A stretch of DNA of 64,000 bases from Martelella mediterranea (GTDB lineage: Bacteria; Pseudomonadota; Alphaproteobacteria; Rhizobiales; Rhizobiaceae), in the NCBI RefSeq assembly GCF_004342225.1, contig NZ_SMAR01000005.1, forward strand, positions 62,001-126,000, given 5' to 3'. Of the stretch, positions 27,587-36,700 are shown piece after piece. A program made the translations under genes and the position numbers. Position 1 is the stretch's first letter. Each line of letters starts with the position of its first letter. The notes below the pieces were generated by a model. It did not search any database. It was not told the DNA's origin and was given only the letters and a program-made list of their open reading frames with translations.

Positions 27587-27745
27587 GGTTTTTTAAAGCC
27601 TTTGACGTTTCGCTTTGGTTCATTTCGGTTTATAGCCGCTTCAGACAGAAGGCTGCCTTCCCGAGAGCAGCCGTGATAGCGCATTGATTTTGATTTCGCT
27701 ATGGTCTTGACCTATCTGTTCCCGGGAGAAGATGAGGTGCACAAT

Positions 27746-28522
27746 ATGGCGGAAAACCGGACCAGAGCCGATGGTGGCATGGCAACATCCTTTGGTTTTA
27801 AAGATGTTGCTGATGGAGACAAGCAGCCGCTTGTCAATGATGTCTTTCACAAGGTCGCCAAGCGCTATGACATGATGAATGATCTGATGTCGGCAGGGCT
27901 GCACCGGGCGTGGAAAGATGCCATGATTTCTGCGCTCAATCCGCCGCCGGATCCTGAATACAGGATTCTTGATGTGGCTGGCGGAACCGGCGATATTGCA
28001 TTTCGTATCGTTGAGGCGTCCCGCAAGATGGCGAAGGCGACCGTGCTGGATATCAATGGTTCCATGCTTTCCGTCGGTGAAGACCGGGCAAAAAAGAAAG
28101 GCCTTGCTGAAAACTGCACCTTTGTGGAGGCCAATGCAGAAGAACTGCCTTTTGAAGACAAGACCTTCGATGCCTATACCATTGCGTTTGGCATTCGAAA
28201 TGTACCGCATATCGACAAGGCGTTGTCGGAAGCCTACCGTGTTTTGAAACGTGGTGGCCGTTTGCTCGTGCTGGAATTTTCCGAGGTTGAGGCACCGATT
28301 CTCGATAAGGTCTATGATCTCTGGTCGTTCAATGCGATCCCTGCCATTGGCAAGGTCGTGGCTGGTGATGGAGAGCCTTATCGTTATCTGGTCGAATCGA
28401 TCCGCAAGTTTCCCAATCAGGGTGATTTTGCGAAAATGATTGAACGCGCAGGGTTTTCGCGCGTGAAGTACACAAATTACTCAAGTGGCATCGCCGCCCT
28501 TCATTCCGGCTGGAAGCTCTAG
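27746..28522 (+). CDS. ubiE: ubiquinone biosynthesis C-methyltransferase
   Basis: SAM-dependent C-methyltransferase of ubiquinone (and menaquinone) biosynthesis. The 258-residue protein has the UbiE start [25 protein letters not shown], the SAM motif [39 protein letters not shown] and the C-terminal [21 protein letters not shown] region. ATG 27746 is preceded by GAGGTG; a longer frame from 27701 lacks a site. ubiB follows 15 bases later, an operon seen across rhizobia. Confidence 0.97.
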   Translation: MAENRTRADGGMATSFGFKDVADGDKQPLVNDVFHKVAKRYDMMNDLMSAGLHRAWKDAMISALNPPPDPEYRILDVAGGTGDIAFRIVEASRKMAKATVLDINGSMLSVGEDRAKKKGLAENCTFVEANAEELPFEDKTFDAYTIAFGIRNVPHIDKALSEAYRVLKRGGRLLVLEFSEVEAPILDKVYDLWSFNAIPAIGKVVAGDGEPYRYLVESIRKFPNQGDFAKMIERAGFSRVKYTNYSSGIAALHSGWKL

Positions 28523-28537
28523 GTCTCAGGCAGTTTT

Positions 28538-30130
28538 ATGAGTGCATTCCGATCCTATATGAACCTTCTCGGCGTTGGCTGGGTGTTGATGCGCGAAGGC
28601 GTGATCAATGCCCTGCCGTCGGATGGTTTGCCGCCACTGGTGAAGCTGGCGAAAACCATGATGGTGCCACTGGCGCGCCCGAAGGCGCGTAAAGAGGCCC
28701 GATCTGACCGGATCGGCAAGGCCGTTGCTCGCCTCGGCCCGTCTTATGTGAAGATGGGCCAGTTTCTCGCGACCCGGCCTGATGTCGTGGGGGATGGCTT
28801 TGCCAATGATCTGGCCCAGCTTCAGGACCGGATGCCTTTTTTCCCCACCGAGGCCTCCAAATCCACCATCAAAGGCTCGCTCGGGCGTCCGGTTGATGAG
28901 CTTTACACACGCTTTGATGGTCCGATCGCGGCTGCCTCGATTGCGCAAGTGCATCCTGCAGAAGTGAAGGCTGCTGATGGCTCCACCCGGAAAGTCGCGG
29001 TCAAGGTGATCCGCCCAGGTATCCGTCAGCGTTTCAATGAAGATCTTGGCGCGATGTATCTGGTTGCAGGGCTTCAGGAGCGTTTTGTGCGTTCCAGCCG
29101 CCGTTTGCGTCCGGTGGAGGTTACACGCACGCTCGAACGCACGACCAAGATCGAGATGGATTTGCGTCTGGAAGCTGCGGCGATTTCCGAGATGACGGAG
29201 AATACCGCCGGCGATCCGGGCTTTCGTCTGCCGAAAGTCGATTGGGAGCGTACCGGCCGCGATGTCGTTACCATGGAATGGATCGATGGTATCAAGATGT
29301 CGGATATTGAGGCCCTGCGCGCCTCAGGGCATAACCTGGAGGAGCTGGCAGTCACTCTGATCCAGTCCTTCCTGCGCCACACGCTGCGCGATGGCTTTTT
29401 CCATGCCGATATGCACCCCGGCAATCTGTTCGTTGACCCGGACGGGATGATCGTCGCAGTCGATATGGGCATTGTCGGGCGTCTGGGCAAAAAGGAACGC
29501 CGGGTTCTCGCAGAAATCCTTTATGGCTTTATTACGCGCGATTACATGCGCGTCGCCGAAGCGCACTTTGAAGCCGGTTATGTTCCTGCCCACCACGACA
29601 AGGCCTCTTTTGCACAGGCTATCCGCGCGATTGGTGAGCCGATCCACGGCCAGTCAGCTGAGACCATTTCTATGGGTAAACTGCTGACGCTGTTGTTCGA
29701 GATTACCGAAATCTTCGATATGTCGACCCAGACACAGCTGATCAACCTCCAGAAAACCATGGTGGTTGTTGAAGGCGTGTCGCGCATGCTGGATCCGCAT
29801 TTCAATATGTGGAAGGCGTCTGAGCCTGTCGTGTCGAAGTGGATTGAGGATAACCTGGGCCCCAAACGCGTTCTTGACGATATGCGTGAAGGCCTGAAAG
29901 CGGCGTTGAAACTGGCCGAGGCTGTGCCGGAAATTGCTGACAAGACCGAGAAGTTTCACAATGAGATCATTGCGATGAGTGAGAATGGCTTGCGCTTTGA
30001 TGAGGCAACAGCTGATGCGATTGGCCGCGCTGAAGCGCGCCATACACGCTCTGGCCGGGCAGCGCTGTGGCTGGTCGTGCTGGTGCTCGTTTACCTTGCA
30101 GGGCTGGCAACTTTCGGGCTGTTCGCTTAG
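28538..30130 (+). CDS. ubiB: ubiquinone biosynthesis regulatory protein kinase-like UbiB
   Basis: An atypical (ADCK/ABC1) kinase-like ATPase needed for ubiquinone assembly. Signatures are the KxGQ motif KMGQFLATRPDVV, the Ala-rich loop AAASIAQVHPAEV, the VAVKVIRPG lysine, the catalytic FFHADMHPGNLFVDPDG and the metal-binding VDMGIVGRLG. Two predicted C-terminal membrane helices end in LVVLVLVYLAGLATFGLF. 530 residues is typical. It is co-transcribed with ubiE. In many rhizobia coaBC and dut follow ubiB; here an RsmB-type methyltransferase gene follows 45 bases later. Confidence 0.95.
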   Translation: MSAFRSYMNLLGVGWVLMREGVINALPSDGLPPLVKLAKTMMVPLARPKARKEARSDRIGKAVARLGPSYVKMGQFLATRPDVVGDGFANDLAQLQDRMPFFPTEASKSTIKGSLGRPVDELYTRFDGPIAAASIAQVHPAEVKAADGSTRKVAVKVIRPGIRQRFNEDLGAMYLVAGLQERFVRSSRRLRPVEVTRTLERTTKIEMDLRLEAAAISEMTENTAGDPGFRLPKVDWERTGRDVVTMEWIDGIKMSDIEALRASGHNLEELAVTLIQSFLRHTLRDGFFHADMHPGNLFVDPDGMIVAVDMGIVGRLGKKERRVLAEILYGFITRDYMRVAEAHFEAGYVPAHHDKASFAQAIRAIGEPIHGQSAETISMGKLLTLLFEITEIFDMSTQTQLINLQKTMVVVEGVSRMLDPHFNMWKASEPVVSKWIEDNLGPKRVLDDMREGLKAALKLAEAVPEIADKTEKFHNEIIAMSENGLRFDEATADAIGRAEARHTRSGRAALWLVVLVLVYLAGLATFGLFA

Positions 30131-30175
30131 GCGGCCGGCAAGCTCTGTTTTTGTTTTTCAATCGGGAGAGAGTGA

Positions 30176-31465
30176 ATGCGCATAGGCGGACGCCTGGCGG
30201 GTGCCATTGAAGTTCTGGAAGATGTCGAAACGCGGCGCCGACCGATTGCCAATGCGCTGAAAGACTGGGGTACTGCCCACCGTTTTGCAGGTTCCGGTGA
30301 CCGCGCGGCCATAGGCAATATTGTCTATGATGCGCTGCGGCTGAAACTTTCGCATGCCTGGATGATGGATAGTGATGCTCCCTCAGCGCTGGCCCATGCG
30401 GTGTTTTTCCGGCAGTGGGGGTTTACGCCAGAGACACTCGCGGCAAAGCTTGAGGGTGATAAGTTCGCACCTGCGCCACTGGCGCAAGAGACGCTTCAGG
30501 CTTTTGCAAACCGTGATCTGGCCGATGCTCCGGACTATATTCGGGGAGATTTGCCGGAATGGATTCTGCCTGCATTTCAGGAAAATTTCGGTGAAGGATG
30601 GCTTTCAGAGGCTGAAGCGCTGAATCGGCGTCCACCGCTGGATCTGAGAGTCAACACGCTGAAGGCCACACCTGAGAAGGTGAAGAAGGCGCTGTCGCGT
30701 GCCGGTGCTGAATTTGCCAAGATCGCGCCGGATGGCTTGCGCATCACCCCCGGCGAGGGGGCAGACCGGTTGCCCAATGTTACCGCAGAGCTTGCCTTCC
30801 AGAAAGGCTGGTTCGAAGTGCAGGATGAAGGTTCTCAAATTGTTGCAGCACTCGCCTGTGCCGAAAGTGGCCAGCAGGTGCTGGATTACTGCGCCGGTGG
30901 TGGCGGAAAGACGCTCGCACTGTCGGCTTTTATGGAAAATGCCGGACAGATTCATGCCTATGATGCCGACCGCACACGACTGGCGCCGATAATAGAGCGG
31001 TTGCGCCGTGCCGGAACCCGCAATGTTCAGGTCCATGATGCCGCTTCCGGTCTGGAGGGCATGGAGGGCCGGTTTGACCGGGTGCTGATCGATGCACCCT
31101 GCACGGGCACCGGCACCTGGCGCCGCCGTCCTGATATCAAGTGGCGGCTTTCGGAAAAGAACCTTGAGGAGCGCACAGCCCAACAGGCTGAGGTTCTGGA
31201 TTCCGCTTGTGGCTATGTGAAGCCGGGCGGATTGATTTCCTATGTCACCTGCTCTCTGCTGCCGTCTGAAAACCAGAACCAGATTGAGCGTTTTCTTGAA
31301 CATAACAATCAGTTTGAAATCGTTTCGCTACAAGAGGTTTGGTCCGGGCAGTTTCCATCCGCCGGGACGAGTCCGCACTTTTCAGCAGCTGGCTTTGCAA
31401 CCCTGACGCCTGCGAAAACCGGTACAGATGGTTTCTTTTCGGCACTTTTGCGCCGAAAGAGCTGA
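30176..31465 (+). CDS. RsmB/NOP-family 16S rRNA (cytosine-C5) methyltransferase
   Basis: A 429-residue SAM-dependent RNA m5C methyltransferase. The N-terminal ~140 residues are an NusB-like RNA-binding region. The SAM site is VLDYCAGGGGKTLAL. The two active-site cysteines are present in IDAPCTGTGTWRRRPDIKW and SYVTCSLLPSENQNQ (the nucleophile). The start ATG 30176 follows GGGAGAGA. It may modify 16S rRNA C967 or another rRNA cytosine. The iron-associated operon begins 150 bases downstream on the same strand. Confidence 0.92.
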   Translation: MRIGGRLAGAIEVLEDVETRRRPIANALKDWGTAHRFAGSGDRAAIGNIVYDALRLKLSHAWMMDSDAPSALAHAVFFRQWGFTPETLAAKLEGDKFAPAPLAQETLQAFANRDLADAPDYIRGDLPEWILPAFQENFGEGWLSEAEALNRRPPLDLRVNTLKATPEKVKKALSRAGAEFAKIAPDGLRITPGEGADRLPNVTAELAFQKGWFEVQDEGSQIVAALACAESGQQVLDYCAGGGGKTLALSAFMENAGQIHAYDADRTRLAPIIERLRRAGTRNVQVHDAASGLEGMEGRFDRVLIDAPCTGTGTWRRRPDIKWRLSEKNLEERTAQQAEVLDSACGYVKPGGLISYVTCSLLPSENQNQIERFLEHNNQFEIVSLQEVWSGQFPSAGTSPHFSAAGFATLTPAKTGTDGFFSALLRRKS

Positions 31466-31477
31466 AATGGGCCGATA

Positions 31478-31491
31478 TTGACGATTGTCAG
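31478..31491 (+). promoter_or_regulatory. imperfect FNR/FixK-like dyad upstream of the imelysin operon
   Basis: TTGAC-N4-GTCAG, one base off the symmetrical TTGAC-N4-GTCAA form, 125 bases before the imelysin start. A separate TTGACA at 31540-31545 could be a -35 box, and GAAATTTCTAA at 31520-31530 contains one half of an Irr-like site. None is strong enough to assign a regulator. Confidence 0.25.
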
Positions 31492-31615
31492 GTTTTGGTT
31501 TCATCAACTGTAGATATGTGAAATTTCTAACCTGATTATTTGACACAAGTTTCTTTTTCCTTCATTTAAACCGTTACAGGAGATGATGTTTGTCTTCTTT
31601 GAAGGAGAGGGATTT

Positions 31616-32899
31616 ATGACAGCAACGACGAAGATGCGCGCTGCTTTGGCGGCCTTTGCCGCTTCGACAGTTCTGACCGCTATGCCGGTCATGGCTCAGG
31701 ATGTAACGCCGCAAACGGTAGTGGACCACTACGCTGATGTTGCGCATGCAAAATATGAAGATTCGCTGATTACAGCCAAAGCGCTCGACAGTGCCATTGA
31801 TGCTTTTCTGGCAGAGCCGAGCGAAGAGACGCTCGCTGCCGCAAAGGAAGCATGGATTATCGCGCGCGTTCCCTACCAGCAGACAGAAGTTTACCGCTTC
31901 GGTAATCCGGCTGTTGATGACTGGGAAGGGAAGGTCAATGCATGGCCGCTTGACGAGGGTCTGATCGACTATGTCGATGCTTCCTACGGCATGGAAAGCG
32001 ATGTGAACGGACTTTACACCGCCAACGTGATCGCCAATCCTGAAATTCAGATCAATGGCGAGACGGTTGACGCCAGCGAAATCACGCCGGAGCTTCTGGC
32101 CAACACGCTGCATGAAGCCGGTGAGATCGAGGCCAATGTAGCCACCGGCTACCATGCCATTGAATTCCTCCTGTGGGGGCAGGATCTGAATGGCACGGAT
32201 GCCGGAGCCGGGGAGCGTCCCTACACCGATTACAGCCTTGAAGACTGCACCAACGGCAATTGCGACCGCCGTGCAGCCTATCTGTCTGCTGCTTCCGAAC
32301 TTCTGATCGCGGATCTGGAAGATATGGTTGCGGCCTGGGAAGAGGGCGGCGAAGCTTATAGCTATGTTACGGAGAACCCTGCAACCGGCCTTTCTGCCAT
32401 CCTCACGGGTATGGGTTCGCTTTCCTATGGTGAGCTGGCCGGTGAACGCATGAAGCTGGGTCTTTTGCTCCACGATCCGGAAGAAGAACATGATTGCTTC
32501 TCGGACAACACGCATGCTTCGCATCTTAACGACGCCATCGGCATCTTCCAGGCCTATACCGGCGACTATACCCGCGTAGACGGTACGGAAATCACAGGCC
32601 CGTCTGTTTCCGATCTTGTTGTTGCAAACGACCCGGCACTGGACAAGGAAATCCGCGTCAAGCTGATCGATACGGTTGAAGCGATGGAAGCCATGGCTGC
32701 CCGCGCTGAAGAGGTTGAGGCCTACGATCAGATGATCGGCGAAGGCAATACCGAAGGCAATGCCGTTGTGCAGGCGGCTATCGACGGCCTGATTGCTCAG
32801 ACGCCATCGATTGAGCGCGCCATCGCGTCTCTGGAGCTTGGCCAGATCGAACTTGAAGGGTCCGACAGCCTCGACAATCCCGACGCTGTTTTCCAATAA
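31616..32899 (+). CDS. imelysin-family periplasmic protein (IrpA-like)
   Basis: A 427-residue exported protein with a Sec signal peptide (ending at MPVMAQ). Imelysin (peptidase M75-like) features include the duplicated helical bundle and the GxHxxE motif in TGYHAIEFLLWGQD (about residues 177-190). YRFGNPAVDDWEGKVNAWPLDE and the late LHDPEEEHDCFSDNTHASHLNDA are typical of the IrpA/ICMP group, linked to iron uptake or storage. A strong GAAGGAGAGG precedes the ATG. First gene of a four-gene operon; a terminator-like hairpin right after it (32913-32945) suggests it is made in excess over the rest. Function in iron handling is inferred from the family. Confidence 0.9.
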   Translation: MTATTKMRAALAAFAASTVLTAMPVMAQDVTPQTVVDHYADVAHAKYEDSLITAKALDSAIDAFLAEPSEETLAAAKEAWIIARVPYQQTEVYRFGNPAVDDWEGKVNAWPLDEGLIDYVDASYGMESDVNGLYTANVIANPEIQINGETVDASEITPELLANTLHEAGEIEANVATGYHAIEFLLWGQDLNGTDAGAGERPYTDYSLEDCTNGNCDRRAAYLSAASELLIADLEDMVAAWEEGGEAYSYVTENPATGLSAILTGMGSLSYGELAGERMKLGLLLHDPEEEHDCFSDNTHASHLNDAIGIFQAYTGDYTRVDGTEITGPSVSDLVVANDPALDKEIRVKLIDTVEAMEAMAARAEEVEAYDQMIGEGNTEGNAVVQAAIDGLIAQTPSIERAIASLELGQIELEGSDSLDNPDAVFQ

Positions 32900-32912
32900 G
32901 ATTAAGAACAGC

Positions 32913-32945
32913 GCCCTGCCGGATTCCGCGGCAGGGCGTCTTTTT
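32913..32945 (+). terminator. terminator/attenuator between the first imelysin gene and the di-heme protein gene
   Basis: Perfect 9-bp stem GCCCTGCCG / CGGCAGGGC, 7-base loop, then GTCTTTTTC. The next gene starts only 19 bases later and continues the operon, so partial read-through is expected. Confidence 0.75.
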
Positions 32946-32963
32946 CAGGTGATGTGAAGTCCG

Positions 32964-34496
32964 ATGCTGAATATGCATTTCCGAACGGTTTGTCTGGCGG
33001 CGCTTGCCGCTTGTTTTGGTTTTTCTGCCGGTCTGGCCGAAGAATTGCCTCTTCCGCAGACACGCACCGATCTGTCTGACAAAGACAAGGCGCGGGTGGA
33101 GGGTGTCACCCGCCCGACGACGGATTTCTCCAAGGCCGAACGGTTTGAAACCATGCAGGGTGGTGCAGCCACAACCAAGGCCACAGTGAACCGGAATGTG
33201 TTTTCCCAGTCTTCCGATAATATCACCTTTGCAGAAGAAGAAACGTTCAAGCTGGGCAATGCCCTGTTTCGTAAATTCTGGGTGTCCTCGCCGTCGTCCA
33301 CGCAAGCCTCTGATGGTCTTGGCCCACTGTTCAACGCGCGCTCATGCCAGAGCTGTCATTTAAAGGATGGGCGCGGTCATCCGCCTGAAGGCGACAGCGA
33401 CACCACTTCGATGTTCCTGCGACTGGCGCGACCGGCGCGCACGCCGGAAGAGCAGGCGAAAATCGATAATTTCGAGGTGGTGAACTTTCCTGATGCCATG
33501 TATGGCGGTCAACTTCAGGACTATGCCGTTCCCGGTCTGGCAGACGAAGGGCATATGAAAATCACCTATGAAGACTTTCCGGTCACGCTCGGCGATGGAA
33601 CCGTCGTTATGTTGCGTGAGCCCACTTATAGTATCGATAATCCGCAATATGGGCCGCTGGGTGAAGACACGACGCTTTCACCACGCATTGCCAATCAGAT
33701 GCCCGGCCTTGGGCTGATACAGGCCATCCATCCGGCCGATATTCTGACGCAGGCCGATCCCGATGATGAAGACGGCGATGGTATTTCAGGAAAGCCCGCC
33801 ATCGTGCGTGACCACAGAACCGGTGAAATCAAGCTTGGCCGCTTTGGGTGGAAGGCACAGAATGCATCCGTCCGAGATCAGTCTTCCGGTGCCTTTAATG
33901 GAGATATGGGGCTTTCCTCGCCGGATGCGCCCGGAAACTGGGGCGATTGTACCAAGGCGCAGGAGGATTGTCTGGCTATGCCGCATGGTGCCCAGGCGCG
34001 TCTGGGCGACACCGAGGCACCTGATCCGGTGATGGAACTGGTCACATTTTATGCTGAAAATCTTGCTGTTCCCGCCCGCCGTGATGTGGATGATCCGCAG
34101 GTGCTGCGCGGCAAACAGGTCTTTTACGAATCCGGTTGCGTCGCCTGCCACACGCCGAAATATGTCACCAGCAGAGATGCAGAGAACAAGGCGCATCGTT
34201 TCCAGCTGATCTGGCCTTACTCTGACTTTCTGTTACATGATATGGGACCAGGGCTGGCTGATCATCAGCAGGTTGGCGTTGCCGATGGCTATGAATGGCG
34301 CACCGCTCCGCTTTGGGGTACCGGACTGACGGAAGTTGTCAGCGGCCACTCGTTCTTTCTCCATGATGGCCGAGCGCGCAATCGTGAAGAAGCCATCCTC
34401 TGGCATGGCGGCGAGGCGGAGCGCGCCAAACAGGCCTTTGCCAACGCGCCGAAGCAGGATCGTGATGCATTGATCAAATTTCTGGAGTCGCTGTGA
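32964..34496 (+). CDS. di-heme oxidoreductase (DUF1111, thiol-oxidoreductase-like c-type cytochrome)
   Basis: A 510-residue periplasmic cytochrome with signal peptide (to about residue 25). Two heme c attachment sites are visible: CQSCH at residues 128-132 and CVACH at 392-396. The sequence around them (LGPLFNARSCQSCHLKDGRG, FLLHDMGPGLADH) matches the DUF1111 family, distantly related to MauG/di-heme peroxidases. These genes commonly neighbour imelysins. A role in periplasmic iron or heme redox chemistry is plausible but unproven. It overlaps the second imelysin gene by 4 bases (GTGA). Confidence 0.9.
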   Translation: MLNMHFRTVCLAALAACFGFSAGLAEELPLPQTRTDLSDKDKARVEGVTRPTTDFSKAERFETMQGGAATTKATVNRNVFSQSSDNITFAEEETFKLGNALFRKFWVSSPSSTQASDGLGPLFNARSCQSCHLKDGRGHPPEGDSDTTSMFLRLARPARTPEEQAKIDNFEVVNFPDAMYGGQLQDYAVPGLADEGHMKITYEDFPVTLGDGTVVMLREPTYSIDNPQYGPLGEDTTLSPRIANQMPGLGLIQAIHPADILTQADPDDEDGDGISGKPAIVRDHRTGEIKLGRFGWKAQNASVRDQSSGAFNGDMGLSSPDAPGNWGDCTKAQEDCLAMPHGAQARLGDTEAPDPVMELVTFYAENLAVPARRDVDDPQVLRGKQVFYESGCVACHTPKYVTSRDAENKAHRFQLIWPYSDFLLHDMGPGLADHQQVGVADGYEWRTAPLWGTGLTEVVSGHSFFLHDGRARNREEAILWHGGEAERAKQAFANAPKQDRDALIKFLESL

Positions 34497-35581
34497 AACA
34501 TTTCGCCGGACCATTTCTCGCCGCCCTTGCTGCTTTTCCGGTTATGGCAGGTTCAGCCTGCGCCATGAATGAAGAGGCAGTGCCCAGGGTTCTTGAAACG
34601 GCCGTGGATGGATTTATCCGCCCCGGTTACGAGCGGTTCGAGGTGGCAACGGGCAATATGGTCACCGCCATGGATGCCTTTTGCGCCGCGCCGGGTGATG
34701 AGACCTATGGCAAAGCGCGCGCCGCTTTTGACGAAACGGTACTTTCCTGGTCGAATATCGAGATCGTACGAACCGGACCTGTCATTCGTGACCACCGTTT
34801 CGAGCGGATCCTGTTTTATCCTGATCGCAAGAGTATCGGCCTGAAACAGGTTCAGGCGGCCATCATTGAAAAGGATGAGACAGCGCTTGATCCTGAATAT
34901 CTGCCGCAGAAAAGCGTTGCGATGCAGGGGCTGCTTGCGCTCGAATTCGTGCTTTTCGGCACGCAGTATGAAACCATGATGGCGGAATCAGAGACCTATC
35001 GCTGCCACTATGGTGAGACGATTGCTACCAATATGCACAATATTGCAGGCGAACTGACCTCTGCATGGAATGACCCTGACGGCGTTGCCAAAGACTGGAA
35101 GACGCCCGGGCCTGACAATCCTCTGTTTCGCACAAATGATGAGGCGCTGACGGCTCTTCTTGGTATTCTTGTGCACGGAACAGAAACTGTGCGCGACTAT
35201 CGCATTGAGTATTTCTATCGGGGCGAAGATGGGCCGAACTTTGCCAAGCGTGCGATCTACTGGCGGTCAGAAAACACGTGGCCTTCCATTCTGGCCAATC
35301 TGGATGGTTTGCAGGCGCTCTTGAATGGTTCCGATATGGTCGATTTGCTCGATCCCGGTGTTCGTTCGATTGTATCGTCGATCAACTTCCTGTTTTCGTC
35401 CCTGGATGGTGTCGTGGAGCAGTTGAACCCGGATATTCAGGCGGTTCTGGATGATCCGGAACAACGTGCCAAGCTCGACTTCCTGCTGATCAACACCAAA
35501 GACCTGATTCTCAGGCTGAATGATAACTACGGTGGTGCAATCGGCCTTGGCGCAGGCTTTTCGTTTTCTGACGGAGACTGA
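34493..35581 (+). CDS. second imelysin-family protein
   Basis: A 362-residue exported helical protein starting with GTG in a 4-base overlap with the di-heme gene, with a signal peptide ending near SACA. The imelysin fold is recognisable (MQGLLALEFVLFGTQYE, WNDPDGVAKDW, GTETVRDYRIEYF). The GxHxxE motif of the first imelysin is here G-L-L-A-L-E: the Glu remains but the His is replaced. It therefore belongs to the imelysin-like subgroup that typically partners a DUF1111 protein and a DUF1513 protein. Its metal binding may differ from that of the first gene. Confidence 0.85.
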   Translation: MKHFAGPFLAALAAFPVMAGSACAMNEEAVPRVLETAVDGFIRPGYERFEVATGNMVTAMDAFCAAPGDETYGKARAAFDETVLSWSNIEIVRTGPVIRDHRFERILFYPDRKSIGLKQVQAAIIEKDETALDPEYLPQKSVAMQGLLALEFVLFGTQYETMMAESETYRCHYGETIATNMHNIAGELTSAWNDPDGVAKDWKTPGPDNPLFRTNDEALTALLGILVHGTETVRDYRIEYFYRGEDGPNFAKRAIYWRSENTWPSILANLDGLQALLNGSDMVDLLDPGVRSIVSSINFLFSSLDGVVEQLNPDIQAVLDDPEQRAKLDFLLINTKDLILRLNDNYGGAIGLGAGFSFSDGD

Positions 35582-35584
35582 TCA

Positions 35585-36673
35585 ATGACGCGCTCGGGGC
35601 TCATGGACCGGCGGCATTTCATGCAGGCAGCAGGAGCGTCATTCCTGCTGTCGCTGTCTCCTGCCGCTGCGTTCGCGCTTTCCCGTGCAGATGCGGTCTA
35701 TGCCACAGGTATTCGCAAGCCCGATCGCAGCTTTGCCCTCGCTTTGATGAGCGAAAATGGCGACTTCATATCCGAGATCGCCTTGCCGGATCGCATCCAT
35801 GGTCTGGCATTTTCCCCTGAAACCGGAATGGCTGCGGCCTTTGCCCGTCGTCCCGGAACATTTGTCATGGCGTTTTCGCCAGCCGGACACCGCAGCCCAT
35901 TGGTGTTTCATTCCGTCCCCGGGCGACACTTTTATGGTCACGGCGCTTTTTCGCCTGACGGCCGCCTGCTTTACATAAGCGAAAACGATTTTGAGAATCG
36001 CCGAGGCGTAATCGGTCTTTACGACGCTGAAGACCGTTTTCGTCGTGTGGGGGAATACCCGACCTATGGTATCGGTCCGCACGACCTCACCGTTTCGCCG
36101 GATGGCGCCTATCTGGTCGCTGCGAACGGGGGTATTGAAACGCATCCGGACTTTGGCCGGACAAAGCTTAACCTTGATCATATGGAGCCATCTCTGGCGC
36201 TTATCGATGCAGCAAGCGGAGATCTGGTCGAAAAGCATGACCTGCCGGAAAAACTGCGGCAGCTTTCGACACGTCATCTGGCCATCGGTGAAAATGGCAG
36301 GGTGTGGTTTGCCTGCCAGTTTGAAGGCCCGCGCAATGATTTGCCGCCACTGGCGGGACATTTTGCACCCGGCGAGGCAATCCGGTTTGCCGAATTGCCG
36401 GAGGTCATCACCATTGGGCTCGGCAATTATGTGGGCGCAATCGCCTATAACCAGCGTGATGGACTGATCGGGCTTGCCTCGCCGAAGGGCACGGGTATGG
36501 TGGTGACACTGGATGAGCGCAACGGTCGCTTTATATCGTCTGGCAGGATGCCGAAAGCCGCCGGTATAGCCGCTGCTGATCACGGTTTTGCCGTCGGCAC
36601 CTATGATGGCCAGTTTCACGGACGCCACCATGATGTCGCATTCGATCAGCATATACAAAGACTTGCAGGGTAA
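35585..36673 (+). CDS. DUF1513 beta-propeller protein, Tat-exported
   Basis: A 362-residue protein with a twin-arginine-type signal (MDRRHFMQAAGASFLLSLSP, AFA site). The mature part has repeated propeller-blade motifs (GHGAFSPDGRLLYISEND, GPHDLTVSPDGAYLVAANGG, STRHLAIGENGRVWFACQ). GGAGACTGATCA precedes ATG 35585, 3 bases after the second imelysin. DUF1513 proteins close the conserved imelysin/DUF1111 operons. Tat export implies folding, perhaps with cofactor, before translocation. Biochemical role unknown. Confidence 0.85.
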   Translation: MTRSGLMDRRHFMQAAGASFLLSLSPAAAFALSRADAVYATGIRKPDRSFALALMSENGDFISEIALPDRIHGLAFSPETGMAAAFARRPGTFVMAFSPAGHRSPLVFHSVPGRHFYGHGAFSPDGRLLYISENDFENRRGVIGLYDAEDRFRRVGEYPTYGIGPHDLTVSPDGAYLVAANGGIETHPDFGRTKLNLDHMEPSLALIDAASGDLVEKHDLPEKLRQLSTRHLAIGENGRVWFACQFEGPRNDLPPLAGHFAPGEAIRFAELPEVITIGLGNYVGAIAYNQRDGLIGLASPKGTGMVVTLDERNGRFISSGRMPKAAGIAAADHGFAVGTYDGQFHGRHHDVAFDQHIQRLAG

Positions 36674-36700
36674 ATGTCCTGAAAGGCGTTATGGGGTGAG

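Noticed and set aside
31574-32896. 440-residue open frame antisense to the first imelysin gene
   Set aside because: It mirrors the coding frame of a gene with a clear signal peptide and imelysin motif; no ribosome-binding site or domain on the antisense strand.
35639-36658. 339-residue open frame antisense to the DUF1513 gene
   Set aside because: Shadow of the high-GC coding strand; the sense strand has propeller motifs and a Tat signal.
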